In this document: positions 37,420 to 49,039 of the stretch, piece by piece
Position numbering within the stretch: the first letter of the stretch is position 1
Layout: each line of letters starts with the position of its first letter
Assembly: GCA_032358255.1 (NCBI GenBank)
Contig: JAULBX010009991.1
Coordinates: 124,001-188,000, forward strand
From: Heterotrichella gracilis
Lineage: Eukaryota > Sar > Xanthophyceae > Tribonematales > Xanthonemataceae
DNA: 64,000 nucleotides
Direction: 5' to 3'
Notes under the pieces: model-generated
The model's database searches: none
Told to the model about the DNA's origin: nothing
What the model saw: only the letters and a program-made list of their open reading frames with translations
Translations under genes and position numbers: made by a program

Positions 37420-40400
37420 ATGAACGGCTTGGGGGGTATAGCTGGGGAGGTCCCTGAGCCACACGTCCCAGAGCCTCCAGTGCTCTACACACTTGAGGTG
37501 CGTAGCTTCAGTCGTCACCTAGCTCCCGTCGGTTGGACATAGGAGGGTAAAACCCTTGTCCACTATGGCAACTGGGTGACCACTGAACCCTAAAACCCTA
37601 TTTGTGCAACGGCACGGCAACCAACCGCCTCCTTGAAATCCATGCTGCTGGTGCTGAACAGCAGCCGATGCCCTGCAACTGGTACAAAAGCCAAAGGACG
37701 TCAGGCCTTGACAGCAAACAAACACAGCAGTAACCCTCAACCTAGAACCCTAACCAGTAACACGCATTCTGGTGCCGCAGGTGCCTCCGCCTGACAGCCG
37801 CTTCCCTGAGGTAGGCCGCGTGGTGATGCAGGCCTATGACACTCTGTGCGGTACCCATGGCCATACATCTGGGTCTTATACACTCCAAGATTGGGTCCGG
37901 TACATTGTCCAGCACGCCTTTGGGGAGGTGAGCACAGTACTATCCAGTGTGCTGCCATTGGTCCCCAGGCATCCGGGGCAGCATTGCCAACCAGGTGGAA
38001 CATTGCGTGGGTAGCAAGAGCGTAGCACGAAGCATAGCCCCGCTTCGCATGGGTCAGTGTGCGTATCACGGGGCAAACTATGGGCTGGTGGACGATGCGG
38101 GCGCGGGTGGATCAGGCACTGACATGCTGAGTTGATGGACCATGGGGCGACAAATGATGTTTGCATACGGGGGCTGTGACTACCATCCAAATGTGCCATG
38201 CACTCTATTGCTCATTGCCATTGCCATCCATTTGTGCCATTTCCTGCAGGATGCCATCAGCGAGGAGCTGCGCCATGCGTACATAATCATCGATATAGCG
38301 AAAAAATAAATGGTAGTTTTTTTTTTCCTCCAGGATGCCGTCAGCGTGGAGCTGCGCAACGCAATGGCGCGTGCGATGCTTCAGGATCCCGCACCCTGGA
38401 CAGCCCTGCTTGAGCTTGTGATGCTCCAGCTGGACCCTGATCAGCTTGACCGTCTGGCTGGATCCCACATCATCCCTGCCATGTGCGTGGCGCTGGGTCA
38501 GATGTACGGCGAGAAGGAAGGTATGTGGAGAGCATCCTCCTTTCCACTACCTCATGAAATAGCCATTTCTGGTACCAACACAAACCAAAATATATACATT
38601 TGCAGGGGTGGGAATGATGATGTGTTGACCTTTTCATATATATGATGTAAAATTACAACAACACATGCCCAGCTCGAATTACTTGGATCATCTCCGCCAT
38701 GATCAGCCATACTCCCTTGCCGACTAACTCCCCCCGGTACCTTCTCCAACTGTGCACCAAGCTGGATGCATCCCAAATGGGGCACGCATCTAGCTGGAAG
38801 CTTATTCCCACATGTGCCCGCCCTCTGCAGGCTCGCTGACTTCCTCCTTCATCAACAAAATCAAGTAGATTGTATACAAAGACCCATCATTATCTGTGTA
38901 TATTTTATATATATATGAGGACCCTGCTGAAAACACATGTTGATCACCACCATGACCAGCCATGCTCTCTCCACGCGGTACCTTTCAAACCCTGCATCTA
39001 GCTGGAAGCTTGTTCCCACATGTGCCCGCCCTCTGCAGGCTCGCTGACTTCCTCCTTCATCAGCATATTGGTGGGTGTGACTGGAATGCCCAGCACGCTG
39101 CGCGCTCTGTGGCGCTGTGGAGGCATTTGCCTGCTGACCCAGCTGCTGCTCACCTGGTCCCGCCAGCTGCGTGCGCACCCTGGCGACAACCACCACACCG
39201 CGCAAGGCCAGGCGCTTTGCTTGGTGGCGTATGTGCTGAGCTGGACGGTATCAGTGGCGCACCCTTCTGGGAAGCGCTGGAATGACCAGTGTATGGGGGG
39301 CGATGCTTTGTGGGCGGACCTGGAGCCACACACATGGGACCAGGGCATGGTGGATGCGGTGACGGGGGACGAGGAGGCGGCAGGCATTTGCAGGTATGGG
39401 CAGGGCAGGGTTTAGGTTTAGGGTGTAGGGTGTAGGTGGGAGGCTATGACGGGGGACGAGGAGGCGGCTGGCATTTGCAGGTATGGGTAGGGTAACCCAA
39501 CCGTTGGCTTAGATTTATAGGGTTTAGGATGTAGGGTTTAGGGTTAGGGTTGGGTTCAGATGGGAGGCGGTGATGGGGGACAAGGAGGCGAATGGCACTG
39601 CAATGCCGCTGGTTTGTGACCGGGCTGTGGTATGTTGGCCAAATGCATGCAAGGAAAGCGATGGCATTGCGATGAATTGCTTTCGACAGCCACCAGGGCC
39701 TGCTTACACACATGGCTGTGTATTGGATTGTGATCAGAGCGGATGACGGACGACAAGGAGGTGACTGGCATGTGAGGGTCCGAGCAGTGCTGGGTTTGCA
39801 CGTATACAAGGCAGGGAAGGGTTTACTATTGGGCAACAGCCGCACCTCACTGAGGCTGTGTGGGTGCATGTGCTCCACGAGGGGGTGATGGATGAGTGCA
39901 CAGACTTCATCATCGCATCAGCCACAGCCATGAATCCTCACACAATCGAAGAGCTCGCCAACTTCCCCAGCGTTGGCTTTGCGGTGGAGTACATGATGGC
40001 CATCTTTGCAAACTTTGCCGCTGTGGCGCCTGGGGACGCCGGCGCATTTTTCCAATCCCGGCCAGGATTCCACCCCGTTGTGCTTGACTTCACCGCCTTC
40101 AATAGCGGCAAACCCCCCTTGTATACCGCCGCGCTGCACCTGATGTCATCCCTGGTCACCTATGGCACCATCCCTGGGGCTAACATGCTGCAGATGCCGG
40201 GGTTTGTGGGTTTTGTGATGGACCACGGGGACTCACCCCTTGCCTCCCACTGTTTGCGAATGGAGGGCACCAGCGCCTCTGCATACGCAGTCACCACAGT
40301 ATCGCGTATCTTGTGGAGCATGGCTGATGGCAGCTGCGCTGGTGGTGGTCGAGGGTGTGTGCCAGCCGAGTGTGCGGTTCAGGTGCCGTCATTGGTTTTG

Positions 40401-43400
40401 TGGCTGTCATCCAAGATCAACTTCCAGGAGCATGTACACTTTCATGCAGCAACCAAGGCGCTCATGACGCTGTTCCAGATGTGGGAGGCAGGGCAAATAC
40501 CAGACGCCACTGTACAGGTAAATACAATGTGCCCCAAGCATTGGTACAAGCTCGAGGATTCGTCCAAAAGGTCAGGGGTTTGGGGTTCTATTACTTACAG
40601 CGTCCGCTGCTTGTCCCTCTGGGATTGTTAAACCCTAAAGCATTCATGATGGCTGCAATTGATTTTGCAATTTGTAAAAGAATTCGTACACTATATTGTT
40701 TTGTTCTGCAATTCTGCAATTTCAGCAGTCAGGCATCATTCTACATGGTCACTCCCTTTGACTGATCGCTACCTTCCCCTGTGACAGGCCGCGGCAGTCG
40801 CTCCCCTCGTGTACTACTTGAAATGCGCACCCCTTGCACACAAGGTGCCCAACCACCAGCTGCTCCAGACCTCTGCTTTCTTTTTGGGCTTGATTGACCT
40901 GGCACTTGGGGCCGGAAGGCAAGCTGTGCTTGCACCCAAATACCATCTGGAGGTGGGTACCTCCCCATACCGGTTCAGAAAACTGAGTGGGATCCATACC
41001 TAAATGCTTGCACACGTGGTTTTAGTGAGCCATCCAATGTACGCCCCTGCCATGTTGAAGACACATGGAGATGCATGCACAAGGTAGCCGCCTTGTCTGT
41101 ATCTGCACCATTGCGTTGGTGGAGGGGGAAAAGGGGGTAGGTAAGCCAAGGGCCACATGGGTTGACTATATCCAGCAGGACCTCAAGTTGCATAGGCTTA
41201 AAAGGTGGTATATATAACCAGTTCCAAACAAGATCTTGCTGCGCAGGAGCGCTTGCCTGCCATGCGGCGCATGCTGTGCCTTTGCCGCTTCCAGTGGGCA
41301 GCCGTGAGGCAGCTGGGGTGCGGTGATGATGGGGTGAGGATGCATGCAGCAAAAGCCTTGGCGGCAAGTATTGGAGCCGACAAATGGGTGCTGGAGTTTC
41401 TGTCCTTTGACACGGATTTTGTGCCACAGCTGTACAGGTGGGCAGCGCAGTGGTGCAATGCTCTTTGTGGGATTTCACTGAACTATATATTCACCCTGGT
41501 CTTGGCAAACCCCAGGTGCTTTCTTGCTTCAAGTTTGTGCACAACACGAGAAAGAGCCTGCTCATGATTGTGATGGGGGAGCTCGAACGCTTGAGCATCG
41601 AATATGTGTAAGCTTTGTCGCATCTCAATGAGCAATTTAACAGGCCTTGCTAATGGGATTTCTTAATTTGCAGCTGGATGCTCCATCTGGAACCGGAAGA
41701 GTGGCATTCAGAGTACGCCAAAGCGCTCTGGCCCCAGCTCATGCAGATTGCTGGTGCATCCATGGAGGAAAGTGACCACGGTATGAATCACGACTGGTGT
41801 GCAATGAAGTGCTGCAAACTCCATACGGGCGTGGTTGTTTAAATCAATGGCTTCTCCAAACACCAATGACGGCGCCATGGCCCATGGACAACCCGCTTAA
41901 ATCATGGTCAACCCCCTTCATGGCCAACCCCATACTTCACCCTCTGACTAATCCCCTGCTGTGACTTGTGGAGGAAGGTCAAGAGGGTTTCAGATGCACC
42001 ATTGCCCTGGGTTGACTGCTCTTGCAGCCAGGGGCTGCTTTGCCTGCCTGAAATGCGCAGCGTGTTAAGAGCGCACTGTCATCAAGTAAAAAACGTAATA
42101 ATAAAGTGGGATACTGTATCAGGAAAATTGGGGTGATAATTGATGATTAGTAATACCAAAACATCACTGCTATTCTGATGAAATGTGCCGAAGAGGTTTT
42201 GCATTATTGGTTGCATTTCATTACACGTGAGTGACGGCAAACCGCGTGCGTACCAACCGTGCTGCCGGGGGGCAGTGGTACAGCAATGCATGGTTTTCAG
42301 AGACTCATCTACACCATGCTTCTGCAGTGGCTATGGACGGGCAGTGGACCCCTGCAGTTGAGGTGGTACACAGTCTTCCCAAGGGCAGGTTCGGGTTCTC
42401 TCGTGACCTGGCCAACCTAAGGGTGGCTCCTGACCTAAAAGATAAGGCAAGTAAGAGGGCTGCATTTGTGTGCTTGACGTGCACCGCGTATTTGTTCAGC
42501 TAGCTGGATATCATCTTAGAACTGGTCAAGCAGGGCACAAAAGTCCGAGGTTTTTTGTGGGCGCAGTTTGTGGCCCTCATCGGAAGGGTTTGACTTCGGT
42601 TCAGACATCAGTTGCACTCTACAGCCATCCCCTTGCCAGCATTGTTGCAATGCCGATTTCTTTCCTCCCAGTGCTTCTTTGCTGCACTTGCATACCTTGC
42701 TGTTTTCCAAGGCAACCAGACGCACTTGAAGAAGCGCAGGGTGCCTTTAACCCTTCGCCCCCCATGGTGCTCAGGTTGAGGCCAACTGTAAACCCTAAAC
42801 CCTAACCCTACTACCCCCCTTGGTGCTCAGGTTGACGCCATGCACACAGCCATGCGGCAAAATGATGATTCCCTGAGACCAGGGAGGAATCCGATGATGG
42901 CAATCCCCGGGGAGGAATCTGGGGATGGCAAAACCACATCTGGTGGTGGACAACCCCCGCCGGCTGAGTCCAACCTGGCTCAATCGGCCCACCTGCCAAG
43001 CATTGTGATTTCGGAGGTCAGGGAAGCCCTTTCCCAGATACTCCAGATCATGGAGACGGTTCCTGATGCGGATGTGGTGAGTGGGGCTTGCCAGGGGTGG
43101 GGGGAGGGTCTGGCTGGATGCCCATAATGGTTACCTCTATACATGCCTGCTGGTGGTTTGCATGCTCAATATGCATTATGGGTTACTCGCTGAGTGGGTT
43201 CCATTTACAGCACGGATTGACAAGTGCACCCCCTGCCGATGTCCGCCCCTGAACCCTAAACCCTAATGCACAAGCCCTGCCCGTTCCTGCAGAAAAGCGC
43301 CGTGTCGAATTTCATCAGTGGCGTTTTGGAGCAAGGCGACCAGACACCTTGGCCCAGTTCCAACCAGGCCACCACCACCATCAGCCAGCCAAACTCTCCC

Positions 43401-43793
43401 CCCAGCACCCCAGTCTCGTGCACAGCAGAAGGGACTAGCACGGTGGCAGCAGGCGCGTCCACATTGGCATCAATGAGCAATGGCTATGTGCACAACACTA
43501 TGGACAGCCCACATGTGCAGGAAATTGCAGAAGTGAATGGCGGCGGCACAGGGTTGGGCGCTTCTGGCGTGCAACAAGGGGAGCACAAGAAAGAGAAGGA
43601 GCAGAAGAGGAAAAAGAAAAGGGGGAAAATCTGCGGCAAGTGTGGTGTGGCGGCAGGTGGAGACGTTGCCTTGTGCAAGTGCGCGTGTGGGCTGGTGTGG
43701 TACTGCGGGAGTGCTTGCCAGCATGAGCACTGGCCCCAGCACAAGCAGGCGTGTAAGGAGGCGCGTGCCGCACAGGAAGGGAGAGGAGGTTGA
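37420..43793 (+). CDS. large MYND zinc-finger protein, tandem copy B
   Basis: About 960 residues in twelve exons: 37420-37497, 37781-37927, 38334-38520, 39039-39393, 39815-40517, 40788-40952, 41247-41437, 41516-41607, 41674-41780, 42328-42446, 42831-43076, 43293-43793. Each exon has a counterpart in copy A with the same phase. Body motifs: VPPPDSRFPEVGRVVMQ, LAGSHIIPAMCVALGQMY, STLRALWRCGGICLLTQLL, PPLYTAALHLMSSLVTYG and LPAMRRMLCLCRFQWAAVRQ. They suggest a helical repeat scaffold of unknown family. The C-terminus is a disordered Ser/Thr/Pro stretch, a lysine-rich block, and a MYND finger (ICGKCGV, CKCACGLVWYCGSACQ, HWPQHKQACKEA). The intron after 42446 has a GC donor, as in copy A. The exon 7/8 join does not match in phase, so that border is uncertain. 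Introns carry duplicated exon pieces and telomere-like repeats. Confidence 0.8.
38241..38278 (+). repeat. partial copy of the exon-3 head, MYND gene B
   Basis: TTCCTGCAGGATGCCATCAG and following bases repeat the acceptor and first codons of exon 3 (38326-38363: DAVSVELRNA) as DAISEELRHA, then diverge to a stop. It lies in the intron about 85 bp upstream of the real exon and keeps a usable AG. Confidence 0.85.
38787..38855 (+). repeat. copy of the exon-4 head, MYND gene B
   Basis: About 68 bp (CATCTAGCTGGAAGCTT through CTCCTTCATCA) repeat 38995-39064, which span the intron end and first eight codons of exon 4 (GSLTSSFI). Only about two differences are seen, so this is younger than the other copies. 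A looser match continues upstream (38695-38730 against 38948-38975). Confidence 0.9.
39357..39777 (+). repeat. tandem degraded copies of the exon-4 end with telomere-like spacers
   Basis: The end of exon 4 and its donor (39359-39405; GACGAGGAGGCGGC, GGCATTTGCAGGTATGGG) recur at 39446-39492, and in more degraded form at about 39563-39598 and 39740-39777. Between the copies lie runs of GGTTTAGG, TTTAGGGTGTAGGG and GGGTTTAGGGTTAGGG. Copy A keeps two of these units. Confidence 0.8.
39409..39553 (+). repeat. interstitial telomere-like repeats
   Basis: Degenerate TTTAGGG/TGTAGGG/TTAGGG runs at 39409-39437 and 39517-39553, inside an intron of MYND gene B. TTTAGGG is the plant and Chlorella telomere unit. 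The reverse orientation (AACCCTAAACCCTAACCC) appears at 42787-42809 and 43251-43265, and shorter or degenerate forms occur near 33399, 35057, 37585 and 37736. Confidence 0.75.
42758..42786 (+). repeat. copy of the exon-11 head, MYND gene B
   Basis: CCCCCCATGGTGCTCAGGTTGAGGCCA repeats the acceptor and first codons of exon 11 (42814-42840). The two are separated by telomere-like AAACCCTAACCCTA. Copy A shows a more decayed version of the same arrangement at about 35046-35110, so the duplication may predate the gene duplication. Confidence 0.75.
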
Positions 43794-45358
43794 CGGCCAT
43801 GGTCAATGGGTCGCCGCAAAGATATGCTCATTCTGATAATCATATCTGCATCGTCTGTTTGAAAGTCGTATCACATTTTAGAAGGGTGGTGATTGTACAC
43901 ATAAATGTTGCCAGGGATGTTGCTTTGTTTGATCAAGAGGCCTGAATGGACACCTGTTACTGATTTGCTGTGCAGCCTCCCCGGGATGGGAAGTCACACC
44001 GCCTAGGAGTTGCCTATTAGGGCCTTAGTAAGGCCTGTAAGGGCTGCGGCAAGAAGTTCATTAATATACTGTCGTTCTGTTTCTGACTGCCCTTGGCAAT
44101 TGATAGGCAGGTGACGTTAGCTTTGCACTAACGTTGCACATATTTTTCGTTGGTCTAGCGCGCAGCAGAACGCGGCTGTGCATCGCACGTTCGTTTCCTG
44201 TCTTTTCAAGTGCTTTTAAGTTTGTACCGACACTAGCTTGCTTCCTTTCTTTCTTACCTAGTCTAGCTATCAAATTTACTAAGGATAATAAGAGCGGCAT
44301 GCAATCCAATTTGGGGGTAAAGCTTTTCTGCATTCCCTTCTCTTTTCTGCCTCCTCAGAACACTCCAGGACCTGTGCCCCATTGAAGGCGACGCCGTGCA
44401 CGTGTTGTATGCATTTCACATTTTCAATTTCCCTTTCTCTGAAACAGCATGGCTGTCAGATGTCATGCTGTTCAGCGTTAAAGTTTATTTATACTATAAT
44501 ATATTATCATAAATATGAGAGATATTACTACTGTGTTTATAATTATGTGAATAACGTAGCGAGTCTGACTTCATACTCAGATGATTGAATGATTATGTGG
44601 TCACCGTGCCATGGTGCTGCAAGCCACTCAGCTGGGGCCCCTCAGGGTGCTGCGAGTGACTCCGCCTCAATTAATTTGTGTGCTCCCTTTCTTTCATTCT
44701 GCCACAGTGACATGCCATGGCAATGCATTGGCAATCACCGTGTCGGACAGCATTGGTACCATTAATAGTATCCACTCCAGTGCCACTGCCATCATAATAT
44801 TAGCAGGCGTCACGAAGTTCAAATTCAGGCCTGCATTGTACCCTGGCACACTACGCATCATTACACAGCCATCGTCACAATCTGGCACCAGACATTGCAT
44901 GCTGTGTCCCATGTGGATGTTCAACATTTTGATGGTGAAGCTTGGATGCCCCTAACGTACATCAAATGAAGCTGTGTAGCTGAAGGGCCCGTGCCCCGTT
45001 GCTCAAGCCTTGCACTGCTGCTACACCGTAAACTGTCTGGCAAAATGCACATGTACATAGTAATATATTGATTGTGTCACCCCGCTTTTGCTAGGAGCAA
45101 CATACCAAAAGTGTGCTACACAGCAGCTCCAGTACGCAAATGCTATCATACAGTTCGGATCAAGACTAACCACGCACTGGCAAGGTTTCCAATGCGCGCA
45201 TAAAAACCTGGCCATCGCTGTGTGTCCCCAACTACTGGTTTGAAGCCCAAAAACCCAATAAGTATTCCCCGTCTCCGTAGATGCCAGCCATCACTGAGTG
45301 TCCCCATACCAATCAAACCCATTGCCCTGCGCCCCCCACCCCTGCTCCAGCCCACTGC
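43794..45358. other. convergent intergenic region between MYND gene B and DapA
   Basis: 1.6 kb with both 3' UTRs. It contains an AT-rich stretch (44480-44545). An open frame at 44611-44955 has no recognisable domain or splice context and is not called. Nothing else is visible. Confidence 0.45.
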
Positions 45359-46405
45359 CTACAACCTCCCAATCAACATGAAATCCTCATCCCTCATGAC
45401 ATTCACCCCCTTGCAGCCCGGTATGTGCTCCTCCACGGCCTCCAGGAGCTTGGCCCCATGCTGCCGCTGCGCCAGGCTGAGGGGCACATATGGCAGCCGG
45501 AACACGGGCTGGACCAACCCGCACATGGCCAGCGCGGTGTTGAGGGCGATGGGGTTGGGCTCACAGAACAGCCAGGCAATGAGCTCATCCAGGCTCTTGG
45601 CAAGCTCATAGTCTGGCTCCCGCATGAGCTTGGAGTAGAGGCCGGGGATGAGGTTGCTGGTGACTGAGATGACCCCCTGGGCGCCAAACTCGTGCCTCGC
45701 CGCGTGGGCCTCGTCGTCATTCCCGCTCCAGCAGGTGACTCCTTGCTGGGTGTAGTTCCCGATCCGTGGGTTGCCTGTGCACTCCTTCACCCCCAGGAAG
45801 TTGCGGTGGTCAGCGATGGCAAGGATGACATTGTCGGGGATGTCCTGCCCGGTGCGGCCAGGCACGTTGTATATGATGGCTGGGCCCTCATCCAGGTTGG
45901 CCCTGAAGTGTGCAAGCATCCCAGAGGAGGATGTCTTTCCATAATACGGGTTGATCTGCAGCGAGGCGTGCATGCCCACGTTGAAGCCCTGGTCAGTTGC
46001 GTGGAGCGCCTCCCTGGTTGAGTTGCTGCCAGTGTTGCCAATGACCTTGATGGTCTTGCCAAAGTTGTTGACGGTGTAGGCAATCAACATGATGTGCTCA
46101 TCCCAGTTCATCAGGTGCCCCTCCCCTGTTGTGCCTCCAACAATGACTCCCTCCACCCCGTTTGCTATTTGGTTCTGCACCAGCCCATCGTATGCCGCAA
46201 AGTCGAACTTCCCGTTGGGGAGGTAGGGTGTCTTGAGTGCTGAAATCAACCTCAGTCCCTTCAGGCTGCTCACAGGACTTTCTGAGGCTGTTGAGGTTGC
46301 TGGCGCAAGGACAGCACGTGTTTGAAGGCTGTGGCGAACAGGCCGCCTGGCCAGCCCGATATGGTGTGACGGCAAAGTAGTGGAGGCAATCATAGTGGTT
46401 GCCAT
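45359..46405 (-). CDS. DAPA: 4-hydroxy-tetrahydrodipicolinate synthase, plastid
   Basis: Condenses pyruvate with aspartate semialdehyde, the committed step of diaminopimelate/lysine synthesis. A single uninterrupted frame of 348 residues from ATG 46405; the first 45-50 residues ([20 protein letters not shown], then RPVRHSLQ) look like a plastid transit peptide. Aldolase-type TIM-barrel motifs are complete: [10 protein letters not shown] with the catalytic Thr pair, INPYYGK and YNVPGRTG with the Tyr and Arg of the active site, and FLGVKECTG with the Schiff-base lysine. Plant-like insertions ([17 protein letters not shown]) support a plant-type enzyme. It has no intron, in contrast to almost every neighbour. 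Confidence 0.96.
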   Translation of the reverse strand: MATTMIASTTLPSHHIGLARRPVRHSLQTRAVLAPATSTASESPVSSLKGLRLISALKTPYLPNGKFDFAAYDGLVQNQIANGVEGVIVGGTTGEGHLMNWDEHIMLIAYTVNNFGKTIKVIGNTGSNSTREALHATDQGFNVGMHASLQINPYYGKTSSSGMLAHFRANLDEGPAIIYNVPGRTGQDIPDNVILAIADHRNFLGVKECTGNPRIGNYTQQGVTCWSGNDDEAHAARHEFGAQGVISVTSNLIPGLYSKLMREPDYELAKSLDELIAWLFCEPNPIALNTALAMCGLVQPVFRLPYVPLSLAQRQHGAKLLEAVEEHIPGCKGVNVMRDEDFMLIGRL

Positions 46406-47861
46406 ATGTACTAAAACCAGGTGTGTACTGTCTAACTATTGCGACACGAGACAAACACCCACGAGGCGGCTGAGCAACAGGTGCCACACAACGACCTGCC
46501 ACTCTGCAGCCGCTGTTGAATGGCTGGCACACTGGTAATAGAAACGTGGCCTGTCACCTAGTATGCGATGAACGGACAAGGGCAGGCGGCACAAGAGCGG
46601 CGCAACTGGGCTGAAACTACCTCGATTTCAAACAAACTGCAACTATACAACTTATGACCAACCAGCCGGTTGAGGGCGGGCAACAACAAGGTTGTAAGGG
46701 CCTGAGCAGTTGTAAGACAGCACGTATTCGAGACGAACTGCAGATAGATAGGCATGCCTAAGGCGTCAACCAGCCGAAAGGACTGTGAATACGCCACACC
46801 TTATTTTTTGAATTTATTTGGTAATTATTTCGAATTACTCTGTATAATGGGGGCAATTTCAAAGCCACTGCACCAGTTCACAACCTTCCAGTTCAACTGT
46901 GACACAGATAATCCCAGCTGGTTTTGGGTGCTTGAGTTCAATATATGGCCATCCAGCATTTTGCAAACCATCTCCTAGCTAGGACAACTGGCTGACCAAT
47001 GGTCAGTGACCGCATACATGCACAGGTGCATTCCAACTTTGCATTTCAACTTTAACTCCTCCCCACGCCGAGGCTGGGTTGGTATGTTGTGTACCTGGGC
47101 ATGGCATGCGCCACACCAGATGTTACTCCCATAATTGCTACCGGCGCTTTGCAACCGTAGTCAACTTTCCAGAATTAACGGTAGCACCAGTTTGCCGTTG
47201 CCTGCCGTTTCTCTGGACAATTCCTCAGTCAGCAGCAGGTGCTTCAACATGCCAGCTAATCTGTTTTGCACAACGTTGCTGCACAGTGGATTACAAAGAG
47301 TTGCCCAGCCAAAGTTGCCTGTACGCAATGCCTGCACTACAGTGAAAGGCCAAGCAATGCTGCGAACACGGAGTCGAGGTTCTGCACTCCAAGCCTCACC
47401 GATACAAGGACAATGATCACCTTTGCACAATAATTAGACCTTATGACTCCAACTATGCGGGCCAAAGATATGCATGCCTTGTGTGTGCCTCGAAGGGTGC
47501 AGGCATTTGTTCAAAATGTAAGTCCACAAAGACGCAGATGCAAAAGACATCATACCCTGGAAATCCTAAGGCGGAATAGATATAAGGAAACGTTCAACTG
47601 GGATGGCCAGGTTGAGAAAAGGGCTGCCAATTGGGGCGGCGAAGCACTGGAACCCATTGATGGAGGGCGCCCAGTCCAAGGGCACTGGGTCCAAGTCCGT
47701 CTACCCTGCAAAAGATAGTGGCTGCATTTCAATATACCATGATACACGTGCAGTCAATAGTAAAACCCAACCCAAATATTCCTTGGACACTTAACAAACA
47801 TCCTTGGAGGCAACTGAAGCATCCTTGCCAGGCTCTCCAAACGGTCTGTTTCGGTACCTGT
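46406..47861. other. intergenic region upstream of DapA
   Basis: 1.5 kb between two minus-strand genes. It should contain the DapA promoter and the thioredoxin 3' UTR. No convincing coding, RNA or repeat feature is seen. Confidence 0.4.
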
Positions 47862-48510
47862 TTACTTCTGGTACTTCTCAACAAGGGCCTTGAGCCTGTC
47901 CTTAGATGCGCCCACCAGCTCATCAACCTTCTTCCCGTTCTTCCACACTTGGAAGGTGGGCATAGCGCTGATGCCACACTCAGCTGAAACGCTCTGCGCA
48001 CAGCCATTCAAATATTCGTCTGTAGTGCGCTGTTGCCAGAACAAGGCAACATACTTGTGATAGAAAGCTGTAACAAGGCAACATACGTGTGATAGAAAGC
48101 TGTAACGCACCTCGACGACGTCAACATCCACCTTCAAGAACACCACACCGGGGTAGCTGTTGCTGAGCTCCTCAAAGTAGGGCGAAATCATCCGGCATGG
48201 GCCACACCACGTAGCAAAAAAATCAACAACGACCTGCACACGGTAAGAATGAGATGATATCGGGCAATCTGGGCAATTGCATGTAGCCCCGGGCCTACAT
48301 CTGAGAGCATATTGCATAGACAATGCATGCAAACACGAAGAAGTCAACAACGACCTGCACACGGTTCCCCTTGTTGAGACACCAGATTACCACAGACAAT
48401 TCACAGTGCGAACAGGAGCGGGCCCTCACCGCTTTGCCGTCGTTTGAGGCCTTGCTGTGCAGCTCATTCCACTCGGCATGGCTGTTCACGAAAATCACTG
48501 CGCCCCCCAT
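47862..48510 (-). CDS. h-type thioredoxin
   Basis: Small dithiol oxidoreductase that reduces target disulfides, normally recharged by NADPH- or ferredoxin-dependent thioredoxin reductase. Three exons (48510-48430, 48233-48111, 47993-47862) join in frame to 111 residues, the family's usual size. The active site [19 protein letters not shown] is intact, as are the buried VDVD strand and the cis-proline [20 protein letters not shown]. The protein starts MGGAVIF with no targeting extension, so it should be cytosolic. The N-terminal glycine could be myristoylated, as in one plant h subgroup. Two small duplications mark its introns: one copy of the exon-2 head and a 32-bp tandem repeat. Confidence 0.94.
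48039..48108. repeat. 32-bp tandem duplication in thioredoxin intron 2
   Basis: AACAAGGCAACATAC followed by a KTGTGATAGAAAGCTGT block occurs twice in a row with one difference. It begins just inside the donor of the second intron of the minus-strand thioredoxin gene. Confidence 0.85.
48341..48365 (-). repeat. copy of the thioredoxin exon-2 head in intron 1
   Basis: Repeats 48221-48244: on the minus strand the acceptor CCGTGTGCAG and the codons for VVVDF are present, then the sequence diverges. The copy lies upstream of the true exon in transcript direction and keeps an apparently good acceptor. Confidence 0.85.
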
Positions 48511-49039
48511 GATTGCAAGAGAAGGCTATGTGGGTAGTCGTATGTGGGTGGATACGAGCAAGCAGATATCACGATATTGACAATGTGGAACGCGATCAAG
48601 GCTTTGAGAAGTGTGCAGTGTACTCGGTTTATGTATTACCCAGAGGGCGCCCACCTCGCAACTGGGCACTCGCGTGAGGGCCTTACTGAAGCAGGTCCAG
48701 TTGTGTAGACCTGTGGTAGAGGTTTATGGGATAGAAGAATCGACGAACCTTCTAAATGGTGCAGAACTTCGTCCAGGAGACGGAAATCGACGGTTACGGA
48801 CTATAGCAAAGTGTGGAGATTTATTACACGTTCGTGGGATCTTCAGCCCCCATCTGGCAACTGTATGCATGCATTGCATGCATGACGCTCTGTATCAAAC
48901 CACTACATAGCTTGTGACGTGGAACTCTTTAAACGTATTACTTTGCATTTTTGACCACAAAACCTACCTTCTTGTCCCCCAACCGTACTGCACAGGTTTG
49001 CAAGGTGCCCAAAACGCTTTGCAACCAAGGTGGTGAGAA
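48511..49039. promoter_or_regulatory. divergent region between thioredoxin and guanylate kinase
   Basis: 529 bp between head-to-head genes; both promoters should lie here. It contains a GCATGCATTGCATGCAT palindromic run at about 48864. No other assignable motif. Confidence 0.4.

Noticed and set aside
44611-44955. 115-codon frame between MYND-B and DapA
   Set aside because: Composition like untranslated DNA and no recognisable motif.
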